Source: Caulobacteraceae bacterium
GTDB taxonomy: Bacteria > Pseudomonadota > Alphaproteobacteria > Caulobacterales > Caulobacteraceae
Direction: 5' to 3'
Assembly (NCBI GenBank): GCA_028291305.1
Contig: JAQGII010000442.1
Coordinates: 1 to 7,407 of the forward strand
Length of the DNA: 7,407 nt
Shown here: positions 1 through 6,189 of the stretch, piece by piece
Layout: each line of letters starts with the position of its first letter
How positions within the stretch are numbered: position 1 is the stretch's first letter
Program-made: the position numbers and the translations under genes
Notes under the pieces: generated by a model
The model's database searches: none
The model's input: the letters and a program-made list of their open reading frames with translations, nothing else
Told to the model about the DNA's origin: nothing

Positions 1-1032
1 CTGCAGCTGATCTACGGCGCGGTGATCGCCTCGGGGGTGTTCGGGTTCCTGGTCGGACCCCTGATCGGACGGCTGGCGCGGCTGTTCCCGCCGGTGGTCA
101 CCGGCACGGTGATCCTGGTGATCGGCATCTCCCTGATGAATATCGGGATCAACTGGGCGGCCGGCGGCCAGCCCTCGCAGCCCGACTACGGCTCGCCGCT
201 CTATCTGGGCGTGGCCCTGTTCACCCTGGTGGTGATCCTGGCCCTGACCCGCTTCACCCGGGGCCTGCTCAACAACTCCGCCGTGCTGCTGGGCGTGATC
301 GCCGGCTGCGCGGCGGCCGCGGCCCTGGGCAGGATGAGCTTCGCGCACGTGGCCGCCGCGCCCCTGGTGGGCCTGGTCGTCCCCTTCCAGTTCGGCCTGC
401 CCCGCTTCGAGCCGGTCCCCATCGCCACCATGTGCCTGGTGATGATCGTGGTGATGGTGGAGTCGCTGGGCATGTTCTTCGCCGTCGGCGAGATGGTCGG
501 CCGGCCGCTGGACCGCAAGGCCATCGCGCGGGGCCTGCGCGGCGATGCGCTGGGGGCCATCCTCGGGGGCGTGTTCAACACCTTCCCCTACACCTCCTTC
601 TCGCAGAACGTCGGCCTGGTGGGCGTCACCGGGGTGCGTTCGCGCTACGTCTGCGTGGCGGGCGGGTTGATCATGGTGGCGCTGGGGCTCAGCCCCAAAC
701 TGGCCGCCCTGGTGGAGGCCGCGCCCAGCTTCGTGCTCGGCGGCGCGGGTCTGGTGATGTTCGGCATGGTCGCCGCCACCGGGGTGCGCATCCTGTCGGG
801 GGTCGATTATGCCGGCAACCGCAACAACCTGTTCGTGGTCGCCATCTCGGTCGGGATCGGCCTGATCCCGCTGGTGGCCGGCAAGTTCTTCCAGTTCATG
901 CCGGTGGCGCTGGCGCCCCTGCTCAACTCGGGCGTGCTGCTGTCGACCATCGCGGCGGTGGCGCTGAACCTCTATTACAACGGCGTCGGCGGGGTCCCCG
1001 GGCGCCCGTCGGCCGAGCCCGCCCTGCACTAG
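1..1032 (+). CDS. NCS2-family xanthine/urate permease, 3' portion (5' end outside window)
   Basis: Inner-membrane nucleobase:cation symporter of the NCS2 family, expected to import xanthine and/or urate. The reading frame is open from base 1 and the first Met in it (base 22) lies inside a membrane helix, so the start is upstream. About 343 residues are visible, against roughly 430-460 for the family, so about 100 N-terminal residues are missing. Visible hallmarks (numbered from base 1): FPPVVTGTVILVIG near residues 28-41; MVESLGMFFAVGE with the substrate-site Glu at about 154; and the NCS2 signature FSQNVGLVGVTGVRSRY with Gln202-Asn203. From family knowledge, Gln before Asn is typical of purine carriers such as XanQ, UapA and PbuX, while uracil carriers have Glu, so a xanthine/urate substrate is inferred. 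The rest is hydrophobic helices. It lies 58 nt upstream of puuD on the same strand, which supports urate or xanthine supply to that enzyme. The family call is firm; the exact substrate is not. Confidence 0.9.
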   Translation: MQLIYGAVIASGVFGFLVGPLIGRLARLFPPVVTGTVILVIGISLMNIGINWAAGGQPSQPDYGSPLYLGVALFTLVVILALTRFTRGLLNNSAVLLGVIAGCAAAAALGRMSFAHVAAAPLVGLVVPFQFGLPRFEPVPIATMCLVMIVVMVESLGMFFAVGEMVGRPLDRKAIARGLRGDALGAILGGVFNTFPYTSFSQNVGLVGVTGVRSRYVCVAGGLIMVALGLSPKLAALVEAAPSFVLGGAGLVMFGMVAATGVRILSGVDYAGNRNNLFVVAISVGIGLIPLVAGKFFQFMPVALAPLLNSGVLLSTIAAVALNLYYNGVGGVPGRPSAEPALH

Positions 1033-1061
1033 ACCGGGTCGATCGGGCTTTCGGAGAGGAC

Positions 1062-1091
1062 ATGAAGCTGAACAGCGGAGCCGTCGCCTGA
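1062..1091 (+). CDS. Possible nine-codon leader/coupling mini-ORF upstream of puuD
   Basis: ATG at 1062 opens a nine-residue frame, MKLNSGAVA, that ends in TGA at 1089-1091. The stop shares its A with the puuD ATG (TGATG). A purine-rich GGAGAGGA at 1053-1060 sits just ahead of this ATG and is a better Shine-Dalgarno than the weaker CGGAG (1076-1080), 10 nt before puuD. The arrangement suggests ribosomes loading at the mini-ORF and re-initiating at puuD. It could also be chance, because the same TGATG geometry occurs at other junctions of this locus. The peptide has no recognisable domain. Translation is an inference from the sequence only. Confidence 0.35.
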   Translation: MKLNSGAVA

Positions 1092-2275
1092 TGGCCTACG
1101 ATCTTGCCGCGTGGCTGAACCTCGCCCTGCGCTGGCTGCATGTCGTCGCCGGCGTCAGCTGGATCGGCGCTTCCTTCTATTTCGTCTGGCTGGACAACAA
1201 CCTGGCCCCGCCCGACCCGCCGCGCGAAGGGGTCAAGGGCGAACTGTGGGCCGTGCACGGCGGCGGTTTCTACCAGAGCCAGAAGTACCTGGTGGCCCCG
1301 CCGCAAATGCCCGAGCACCTGCACTGGTTCAAGTGGGAGGCCTACACGACCTGGCTTTCGGGCTTCCTGCTGCTGTGCGTCCTCTACTACTGGGCGGCGC
1401 CGGTCTATCTGATCGACACGGCCAAGGTCGATTTCACCCATCTGGGCGCGGTCGCCGCCGGGATCGGCTGCATCCTCGGGGGCCTGGGCGTCTACGAGGT
1501 CCTGTGCCGCTCGCCCCTGGCCGAGCGTCCGCGCCTGTTCGCCCTGCTCTGGTACCTGATCCTGGTGGGCGCCGCCTTCGGCCTGACCCGCATCTTCAGC
1601 GACCGCGGCGCCTTCATCCATGTCGGGGCGATCATCGGCACGGTGATGGCGGCCAACGTCCTGCTGGTGATCATCCCCAACCAGCGCAAGGTCGTGGCGG
1701 CGATGCTGGCCGGGCGGCCGATCGACCCGCGCCTGGGCGCCACCGGCAAGCTGCGCTCGGTGCACAACAACTACATGACCCTGCCGGTCATCTTCATCAT
1801 GGTCAGCAACCACTATCCGATGGTCACCGGCCATTCGCTGAACTGGCTGCTGCTGGCCCTGCTGAGCCTGGCCGGGGTCTCGATCCGCCACTTCTTCAAC
1901 GTGCTGCACACCGGCGTGGCGCGGCACGACTTCCTGTTCTACGGCGCGATGCTGTTCGTCATCACCGCGATCGTCGCCACCGAAGTCCATCCCGAGGCGC
2001 CGGGCGGCCCGCCGGCGACCTTCGCCCTGGTGGAAGGGGTGGTGAACACCCACTGCGTGACCTGCCACAGCCCCCGGCCGACGCATAAGGGCTTCAGCGC
2101 CCCGCCCAACGGCGCGGCCTTCGACACCCCGGCCCATATCCAGAAGTACGCCCCGCGCATCTATGAGATGGCCGTGGCCAGCCACGCCATGCCGCTGGGC
2201 AACGAGACCGGCATCACCGACCGGGAGCGCGCCGAACTGGGCTCGTGGATCAAGGGCGGGGCGAAGGTTCCGTAG
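1091..2275 (+). CDS. puuD: Membrane urate oxidase (urate hydroxylase) with C-terminal cytochrome c domain, PuuD
   Basis: Oxidises urate to 5-hydroxyisourate and, in characterised members of the family, passes electrons to its own cytochrome c domain instead of making peroxide from O2. The protein has 394 residues, typical for full-length PuuD. Residues 1-300 form the membrane domain with about eight hydrophobic segments and family signatures: LRWLHVVAGVSWIGASF (13-29, His17), HLHWFKWEAYTTWLSG (76-91), VHNNYMTLPVIFIMVSNHYP (224-243) and RHFFNVLHTG (266-275). The tail carries one c-type haem site, Cys322-Val-Thr-Cys325-His326, and a likely axial Met367 in the MPLGNETG motif. The ATG at 1091 gives the usual family N-terminus; no ATG lies in frame upstream in the intergenic gap. 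The mini-ORF stop overlaps this start. It is convergent with the uraH/uraD/puuE operon that processes its product. The cytochrome domain is expected in the periplasm. Confidence 0.95.
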   Translation: MAYDLAAWLNLALRWLHVVAGVSWIGASFYFVWLDNNLAPPDPPREGVKGELWAVHGGGFYQSQKYLVAPPQMPEHLHWFKWEAYTTWLSGFLLLCVLYYWAAPVYLIDTAKVDFTHLGAVAAGIGCILGGLGVYEVLCRSPLAERPRLFALLWYLILVGAAFGLTRIFSDRGAFIHVGAIIGTVMAANVLLVIIPNQRKVVAAMLAGRPIDPRLGATGKLRSVHNNYMTLPVIFIMVSNHYPMVTGHSLNWLLLALLSLAGVSIRHFFNVLHTGVARHDFLFYGAMLFVITAIVATEVHPEAPGGPPATFALVEGVVNTHCVTCHSPRPTHKGFSAPPNGAAFDTPAHIQKYAPRIYEMAVASHAMPLGNETGITDRERAELGSWIKGGAKVP

Positions 2276-2279
2276 CGTC

Positions 2280-2315
2280 AAGCCCTCGCCCCCCGCAAGA
2301 GCGGGGCGAGGGCTT
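2280..2315. terminator. Shared (bidirectional) hairpin terminator between puuD and the minus-strand operon
   Basis: AAGCCCTCGCCCC (2280-2292) is the exact reverse complement of GGGGCGAGGGCTT (2303-2315), giving a 13-bp GC-rich stem with a 10-nt loop. An alternative fold closes CCCCGC/GCGGGG (2291-2296/2301-2306) on an AAGA loop. The stem starts 4 nt after the puuD stop and ends 3 nt before the stop codon of the converging symporter gene (2319). Only a short T run (TTT, 2314-2316) follows on the plus strand, so U-tract support is weak. Position and symmetry fit a terminator acting on both strands. Confidence 0.75.
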
Positions 2316-2318
2316 TCG

Positions 2319-3314
2319 TCAGGCCACCACCACTTGCGCGGCGGACTCCGTCTCGACTCGCGCCGCATAGCGCCGGGCCATCACCGCGCAGACCATCAGC
2401 TGCATCTGGTGGAACAGCATCAGGGGCACGATCAGCGGCCCGACCATGGCGGCGGGGAACAGCACCCCGGCCATGGGCACGCCCGAGGCCAGGCTCTTCT
2501 TGGAGCCGCAGAAGACGATGGCGATCTCGTCCTCGCGCGAGAAGCCCAGGCTGCGCGCGGCGAAGGTGGTGATGACCAGGGCCGCGGCCAGGACCACGGC
2601 GTCCAGCACCAGCACCAGGGCGATGTCGGCCACCGACAGCTTGCGCCACAGGCCCTCGACCACGGCGGCGCTGAAGGCGGTGTAGACCACCAGCAGGATC
2701 GAACCGCGGTCGACCTTGCTGACGATGCTCTTGTACCGGGTCAGGAACCGGCTGGTCAGCGGCCGCGACAGGTGGCCTGCGACGAAAGGCAGCAGCAGCT
2801 GCAGGGCGATGGCTCCGATGGAATGCAGCGAGACGCCGCCGCCCCGCGCGCCCATCAACATCCCCACCAGCAGCGGCGTGATGAAGATACCCCCCACGTT
2901 GGACAGGGTGGCGCTGCACACCGCCGCCGGCACATTGCCCCGGGCGATGGAGGTGAAGGCGATCGAGGACTGCACGGTGGAGGGCAGCAGGCACAGGAAC
3001 AGCACCCCCGCCGTCATGTTCGGGTCGATCAGGCCATGGCCCAGGGCCCTGACCGCCAGGCCGAGCACGGGGAACAGGACGAAGGTCGAGGCGGCGACCA
3101 GCAGGTGCAGCCGCCAGTGGCCGACCCCGGCCACCACGGCCTCGCGCGATAGCTTGGCCCCGTGCAGGAAGAACAGCAGGGTGATGGCGGCGTTGGTGAT
3201 CCAGCCGAACACCACCGCCCCTTCGCCCCGGCAGGGCAGCACGCTGGCCAGGGCCACCGTGCCGATCAGGAGCAGCAGGAAGGGGTCGAGACTCGCCGGC
3301 AACTTCAGACGCAT
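2319..3314 (-). CDS. Bile acid:sodium symporter-like (SBF-like, YfeH-type) membrane transporter
   Basis: Polytopic inner-membrane protein of 331 residues with about nine or ten hydrophobic segments, matching the SBF-like branch of the bile acid:Na+ symporter (BASS) superfamily that includes E. coli YfeH. Visible hallmarks are ITLLFFLHGAKLSRE (43-57), LLPSTVQSSIAFTSIARGN (109-127), CSATLSNVGGIFITPLLVG (133-151) and FCGSKKSLASGVPMAGVLF (268-286); these hold the conserved polar residues of the two crossover regions of the fold. The start at 3314 has a GGCGGA ribosome-binding site (3321-3326), 6 nt upstream, lying within the end of uraH; the gap to the uraH stop is 3 nt. It is the last gene of the operon and ends just before the shared hairpin. 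The substrate of this branch is not established. Its place in the operon suggests an anionic ureide or another purine-breakdown product, which is inference. The fold and family call is strong. Confidence 0.88.
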   Translation of the reverse strand: MRLKLPASLDPFLLLLIGTVALASVLPCRGEGAVVFGWITNAAITLLFFLHGAKLSREAVVAGVGHWRLHLLVAASTFVLFPVLGLAVRALGHGLIDPNMTAGVLFLCLLPSTVQSSIAFTSIARGNVPAAVCSATLSNVGGIFITPLLVGMLMGARGGGVSLHSIGAIALQLLLPFVAGHLSRPLTSRFLTRYKSIVSKVDRGSILLVVYTAFSAAVVEGLWRKLSVADIALVLVLDAVVLAAALVITTFAARSLGFSREDEIAIVFCGSKKSLASGVPMAGVLFPAAMVGPLIVPLMLFHQMQLMVCAVMARRYAARVETESAAQVVVA

Positions 3315-3317
3315 GGA

Positions 3318-3656
3318 TTATCCGCCGCGATAGGTGCTGTAGCCGTAAAGGCTGATCAGAAGCGGTACATGGCAATGAACGGCCCCGTCCGCCACCCCGA
3401 ATCGGATCGGGACCTCATCGAGGAAGCCGCCGCCCAGGTTGTTTGCGCGGTGATAGTCGCCGACCTTGAACAGCAGTTCGTAGACCCCCGCCTGGAAGCT
3501 GTCCCCGCCCACCAGCACCGCGCGGCCGCCGGCGTCCAGTTCGATCTCGCCGAGGAATTCGCGCACCGGCTCCAGCCGGGTTACCGCGACCGTCAGCCCG
3601 CCCGCGCCGCGGCCGAGCACGATGTCCAGCGCATGGGTGGTCAGCTGGCCGGCCAT
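3318..3656 (-). CDS. uraH: 5-hydroxyisourate hydrolase (transthyretin-like), UraH
   Basis: Hydrolyses 5-hydroxyisourate, the PuuD product, to OHCU. It has 112 residues, the normal size for a bacterial HIU hydrolase, with no signal peptide, so it should act in the cytoplasm. Hallmarks: LTTHALDIVLG (5-15, catalytic His8), LDAGGR (40-45, Arg45), FLDEVPIRFGV (78-88), HCHVPLL (94-100, His96) and GYSTYRGG at the C-terminus. His8, Arg45 and His96 match the known catalytic His/Arg/His set. The family usually ends in YRGS, and that terminal Ser belongs to the active site in studied enzymes; here the last residue is Gly, directly followed by TAA. HCH also replaces the common HYH. The start at 3656 was chosen because it gives the family N-terminus and overlaps the uraD stop by one base (TGATG). 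The frame stays open further upstream, but that part is only a shadow of uraD. Confidence 0.93.
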   Translation of the reverse strand: MAGQLTTHALDIVLGRGAGGLTVAVTRLEPVREFLGEIELDAGGRAVLVGGDSFQAGVYELLFKVGDYHRANNLGGGFLDEVPIRFGVADGAVHCHVPLLISLYGYSTYRGG

Positions 3657-4201
3657 CAGGCGTCCGCCGCGATATCCGCCAGCCGCAGCTGGCCGATCAG
3701 TCCGACCTGGGTCATGGCCTGTTGCAACTCCTGTGCGGCGGTGTGGTCCAGCCGCCGCCGCATGGCCGCCAGGATGGACGCCTTGTCGTTGAGCTTCACG
3801 CAGATGATGAAGGGAAAGCCGAAGCGCTCTCGGTAGGTCCGGTTCAGGTCGTGGAACAGGCGGTACTCCTCGCCGCTCAGGCGGTCCAGCCCCGCGCTGG
3901 CCTGCTCCTTGGCCGAGTCCTCGGTCAGGCCCTGCGCCATCGCCACCTTGTCGGCCAGTTCCGGGTGCGCCCGCGCCAGCGCCAGTCGCTCGTCCTCGCC
4001 GGCCTCGGCCAGGACGCGCAGGATCGCGGCGTGCAACGCCTTGGCGTCGGCGAAGGGCCGCAGCGCCCAGGCGCGCTCCACCACCCACGGCGAATGGTCG
4101 AACAGGTGGCCGTAGACGGCGACGAAGCGACCGTGGTCGCCCGCCGCCACCGGGCGGCCGGTCAGGTCGGCGCGGGCCAGGACAGGGTGCAGGCCGTCCA
4201 T
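3656..4201 (-). CDS. uraD: OHCU decarboxylase, UraD
   Basis: Decarboxylates 2-oxo-4-hydroxy-4-carboxy-5-ureidoimidazoline (OHCU) to (S)-allantoin, the third step after urate. The 181-residue all-helical protein is of typical length. Family motifs are visible: ERAWALRPF (42-50), RAHPELADK (77-85) with the presumed catalytic His79, SAKEQASAGLDRLS (96-109) with Glu99, and YRERFGFPFIICV (123-135). The ATG at 4201 shares one base with the hpxZ stop (TGATG), and the UraD stop shares one base with the uraH start, so the three genes are probably translationally coupled. A GGCGGA-type ribosome-binding sequence is visible upstream, inside the end of hpxZ. UraD and UraH are separate proteins here, not the fused form seen in some organisms. 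All key residues are present. Confidence 0.94.
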   Translation of the reverse strand: MDGLHPVLARADLTGRPVAAGDHGRFVAVYGHLFDHSPWVVERAWALRPFADAKALHAAILRVLAEAGEDERLALARAHPELADKVAMAQGLTEDSAKEQASAGLDRLSGEEYRLFHDLNRTYRERFGFPFIICVKLNDKASILAAMRRRLDHTAAQELQQAMTQVGLIGQLRLADIAADA

Positions 4202-4584
4202 CAGTGGCTGTCCGCCATCATCGAGACATGGGCGGCGACGATCCGCCAGCCCTCGGGCAGACGCGCCCAGGCGTGGCTCTGGCGGCCGACGCGCTCGAAT
4301 CCTGCCCGCTTGAACTCGGTGTTGGCGGTGGCGTAGTCGCGGCCGAAGGTGGTGATCACCGTGCGGGTCAGCACCCGCTGGGGCGAGCCGCCGGGCCGGG
4401 CGTCGCGGAAGGCGACGATCTCGTCCTGGCCATACAGGTTCTCGCCCACGCCGTAGCGCAGCACATGGGGCGAGGCCCAGAACAGGGCGTCGAGCGCCGG
4501 CACGTCGTTGGCCATCAGCGCCGCCTCGTAGGCGGCGAAGGCGGCGGCGACCTCGGCCAGCACCGCGGGGTCGTTAATGGTCAT
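4201..4584 (-). CDS. hpxZ: Oxalurate catabolism protein HpxZ (AtzH-like, SnoaL/NTF2-type fold)
   Basis: A small protein of 127 residues, typical for the HpxZ/AtzH-like family, which is predicted to adopt an NTF2-like fold. Diagnostic stretches are FWASPHVLRYGVGENLYGQD (35-54), EIVAFRDAR (55-63), TRTVITTFGRDYATANTEFK (73-92) and the closing GWRIVAAHVSMM (112-123). It lies directly after hpxY (11-nt overlap) and before uraD (1-nt overlap), the same hpxX-hpxY-hpxZ order known from the Klebsiella purine cluster, where these genes are linked to oxalurate use. The relative AtzH of the cyanuric acid pathway is reported to hydrolyse 1,3-dicarboxyurea, so an enzymatic role on a carboxylated oxalurate-derived intermediate is plausible but inferred. 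Family assignment is strong; the precise reaction is uncertain. Confidence 0.85.
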   Translation of the reverse strand: MTINDPAVLAEVAAAFAAYEAALMANDVPALDALFWASPHVLRYGVGENLYGQDEIVAFRDARPGGSPQRVLTRTVITTFGRDYATANTEFKRAGFERVGRQSHAWARLPEGWRIVAAHVSMMADSH

Positions 4585-6010
4585 GGTGCGCGGCCTGGGA
4601 ACGGGCGGGGGCCGTGGGCAGGCTGGAGGGCTTCCTGGCCCCGACCACGCCCTCGGCCTCGAGCCAGGCGGCGGCGCGCATCAGCAGGTCCTCGCGCCAG
4701 GGCGCGGCGATCATCTGCACGCCCATCGGCAGGGCCCCTTTCTTGATCACCGGCGCGGTCAGCACCGGCAGGCCGATAAAGCTGATCGGCTGGGTGTAGA
4801 TGCCCAGGTTGGCGCGCACCGAAACCTCCTCGCCGCCGAGCTGGGTGGTCGCCTGGCCGATCGGCGTGGCGGGGAAGGGCGTGGCCGGGGCCAGCAGGAT
4901 GTCGAACTCGGCGAACAGGTCCAGCGCCTGCTGCAGGAACCAGCGGCGCACGCGCTGGGCCTTGGCCAGCACATGGGCGGGCTGCAGGGCGCCGGCGATC
5001 AGCCGGTCGCGGGTGGCCGGATCGAAATCGCCCGGCCGCGCGCGCAGGTCGGCCAGGTGCAGGCTGCCGCCTTCCGCGCCGGTCAGGCAGAAGGCGGCGG
5101 CCCGGGCCGCCTTGGCCCCCGGCAGCTCCGCCCTGCGCGCCTGCAGGCGCGACGCCACCAGTTCGGTGACGCAGGTCGCCTCCGGCGAGGCGTTCTCCTT
5201 GAACCAACCGCCGAGCAGGCCCACCCGCAGGCTGGTGCGCCCGCCGTCCAGGTCCGGCGAGACCGGCCTGACCGGCCGGTCGCTGGAGACCGGATCCTCG
5301 GGGTCGTGACCCTGCAGGGCGTCGTAGACCAGGGCCAGGTCGCGCACGGTGCGGGCGAACGGGCCGACATGATCCAGGCTGTGGACGAAGGGGGTGGTCC
5401 CGCGCCGCGACAGCCGGCCGAAGGTGGGCTTCAGGCCGTAGACGCCGCACAGCGCCGCCGGCACCCGGATCGAGCCATTGGTGTCCGATCCCAGGGACAG
5501 GGGCGCCAGGCCCGCCGCCACCGCCGCCGCCGACCCGCCGGACGACCCGCCGGCGATGCGCGCGGGATCGTGCGGGTTGCGCGTGGCGCCGTAGTGGCTG
5601 TTCTCGGTGGTGAAGCCGTAGGCGTATTCGTCCATGTTCAGCGCGCCGAGCAGCACCGCGCCGGCCGCCTCCATGCGGCTGACCATCGCGCTGTTGGCGG
5701 CGGCCTCCGGCTTGCCGGCCTCGATCACCGACCCGGCCAGGGTGACCACCCCCTCGATGTCGAACAGGTTCTTGACCGCGAAGGGCACGCCGGCCAGCGG
5801 GCCGGGATCGCGGCCCTGGCGGATGGTCTCGTCGACCGCCTCGGCCATCTCCAGGGCCCGGTCGCGCAGGCCGCCGGTAAAGCAGTTGAGCTCCGGATCG
5901 CGGGCCGCGACCTGCGACAGGGCGCATTTGGCGACCGAGACGGCGGTCTGCCGGCCGCTCCTGACGTCGGCGGCGATCTCGGCGGCGGTCTGGTCGATCA
6001 GGTGGCTCAT
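4574..6010 (-). CDS. hpxY: AtzE-family amidase, oxalurate catabolism (HpxY-like)
   Basis: Amidase-signature enzyme of 478 residues, related to GatA and to AtzE (1-carboxybiuret hydrolase). The catalytic triad is recognisable: Lys80 in PFAVKNLFD, cis-Ser156 in the GGSSGGS loop (154-160), and nucleophile Ser180 in SDTNGSIRVPAALCGVYGLK (175-194). Further AtzE-type stretches are NMDEYAYGFTTENSHYGATR (125-144) and PFVHSLDHVGPFART (207-221). The start at 6010 (MSHLIDQTAAEI) was chosen because it overlaps the hpxX stop by four bases (ATGA) and gives the family N-terminus; the frame runs 65 codons further upstream, but that is an Arg/Gly-rich shadow of hpxX and puuE. Beside hpxX, hpxZ and a ureidoglycine-type aminotransferase, the likely substrate is oxalurate or a close derivative, released as ammonia plus an acid. 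The reaction itself is inferred from context. Confidence 0.88.
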   Translation of the reverse strand: MSHLIDQTAAEIAADVRSGRQTAVSVAKCALSQVAARDPELNCFTGGLRDRALEMAEAVDETIRQGRDPGPLAGVPFAVKNLFDIEGVVTLAGSVIEAGKPEAAANSAMVSRMEAAGAVLLGALNMDEYAYGFTTENSHYGATRNPHDPARIAGGSSGGSAAAVAAGLAPLSLGSDTNGSIRVPAALCGVYGLKPTFGRLSRRGTTPFVHSLDHVGPFARTVRDLALVYDALQGHDPEDPVSSDRPVRPVSPDLDGGRTSLRVGLLGGWFKENASPEATCVTELVASRLQARRAELPGAKAARAAAFCLTGAEGGSLHLADLRARPGDFDPATRDRLIAGALQPAHVLAKAQRVRRWFLQQALDLFAEFDILLAPATPFPATPIGQATTQLGGEEVSVRANLGIYTQPISFIGLPVLTAPVIKKGALPMGVQMIAAPWREDLLMRAAAWLEAEGVVGARKPSSLPTAPARSQAAHHDH

Positions 6011-6189
6011 AGCCGCAGCACCGCGGCGGGATCGAGATGGTCGTCCAGCGGCAGGTCGACGAACTGGGCCTGCAACGCGTTCAGCACCTTGAGGTTGGCG
6101 ACGATGGCCGCCAACGACTGCGCGTCGGGCGTCAGGCCCAGCAGGCGCGCGCCCTGCGCGGCGTAGGCCTCGAACTCCGCGTCGGTCAT
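6007..6189 (-). CDS. hpxX: HpxX / AtzG-like small subunit (DUF4089, GatC-like partner of the amidase)
   Basis: A 60-residue protein starting MTDAEFEAYAAQGARLLGLT and ending LDDHLDPAAVLRL. It matches the AtzG/HpxX-like family: a short helical protein with a central ANLKVLNALQAQFVDLPL (31-48) and a C-terminal DPAAVLRL tail. AtzG resembles GatC and forms a complex with the amidase AtzE, which it stabilises; the same partnership with HpxY is inferred here. Coupling is tight: its start overlaps the puuE stop by 4 nt (ATGA, 6186-6189) and its stop overlaps the hpxY start by 4 nt (6007-6010), fitting equimolar production of two subunits. The frame extends upstream to a Met at 6336, but that part is an Arg-rich shadow of puuE. 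No catalytic residues are expected. Confidence 0.86.
   Translation of the reverse strand: MTDAEFEAYAAQGARLLGLTPDAQSLAAIVANLKVLNALQAQFVDLPLDDHLDPAAVLRL

Noticed and set aside
923..2368. A 481-codon open frame on the minus strand opposite the permease end and puuD.
   Set aside because: Low-complexity Arg/Gly/Asp/His-rich translation; puuD on the other strand has haem and membrane motifs. It also crosses the terminator hairpin.
2163..3152. A 329-codon plus-strand open frame opposite the transporter gene.
   Set aside because: It overlaps the end of puuD and the hairpin, has Gln/His/Arg-rich composition and no recognisable motif; the minus-strand frame is a clear membrane transporter.
3657..4088. 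A 144-codon N-terminal extension of the uraH frame.
   Set aside because: It lies wholly within uraD and is Gly/Arg/Ala-rich; HIU hydrolases are about 110-120 residues, which fits the start at 3656.
5262..5282. An 8-bp inverted repeat, GACCGGCC/GGCCGGTC, with a 5-nt loop.
   Set aside because: It lies inside hpxY where it encodes an Arg-Pro-Val repeat-like stretch. Such short GC palindromes are expected by chance in this composition and there is no gene end or start nearby.
4577..6166. A 529-codon open frame on the plus strand opposite hpxY.
   Set aside because: Its product is rich in Gly, Arg, Gln and His with no domain-like pattern, as expected opposite a GC-rich gene. The minus-strand frame has full amidase motifs.
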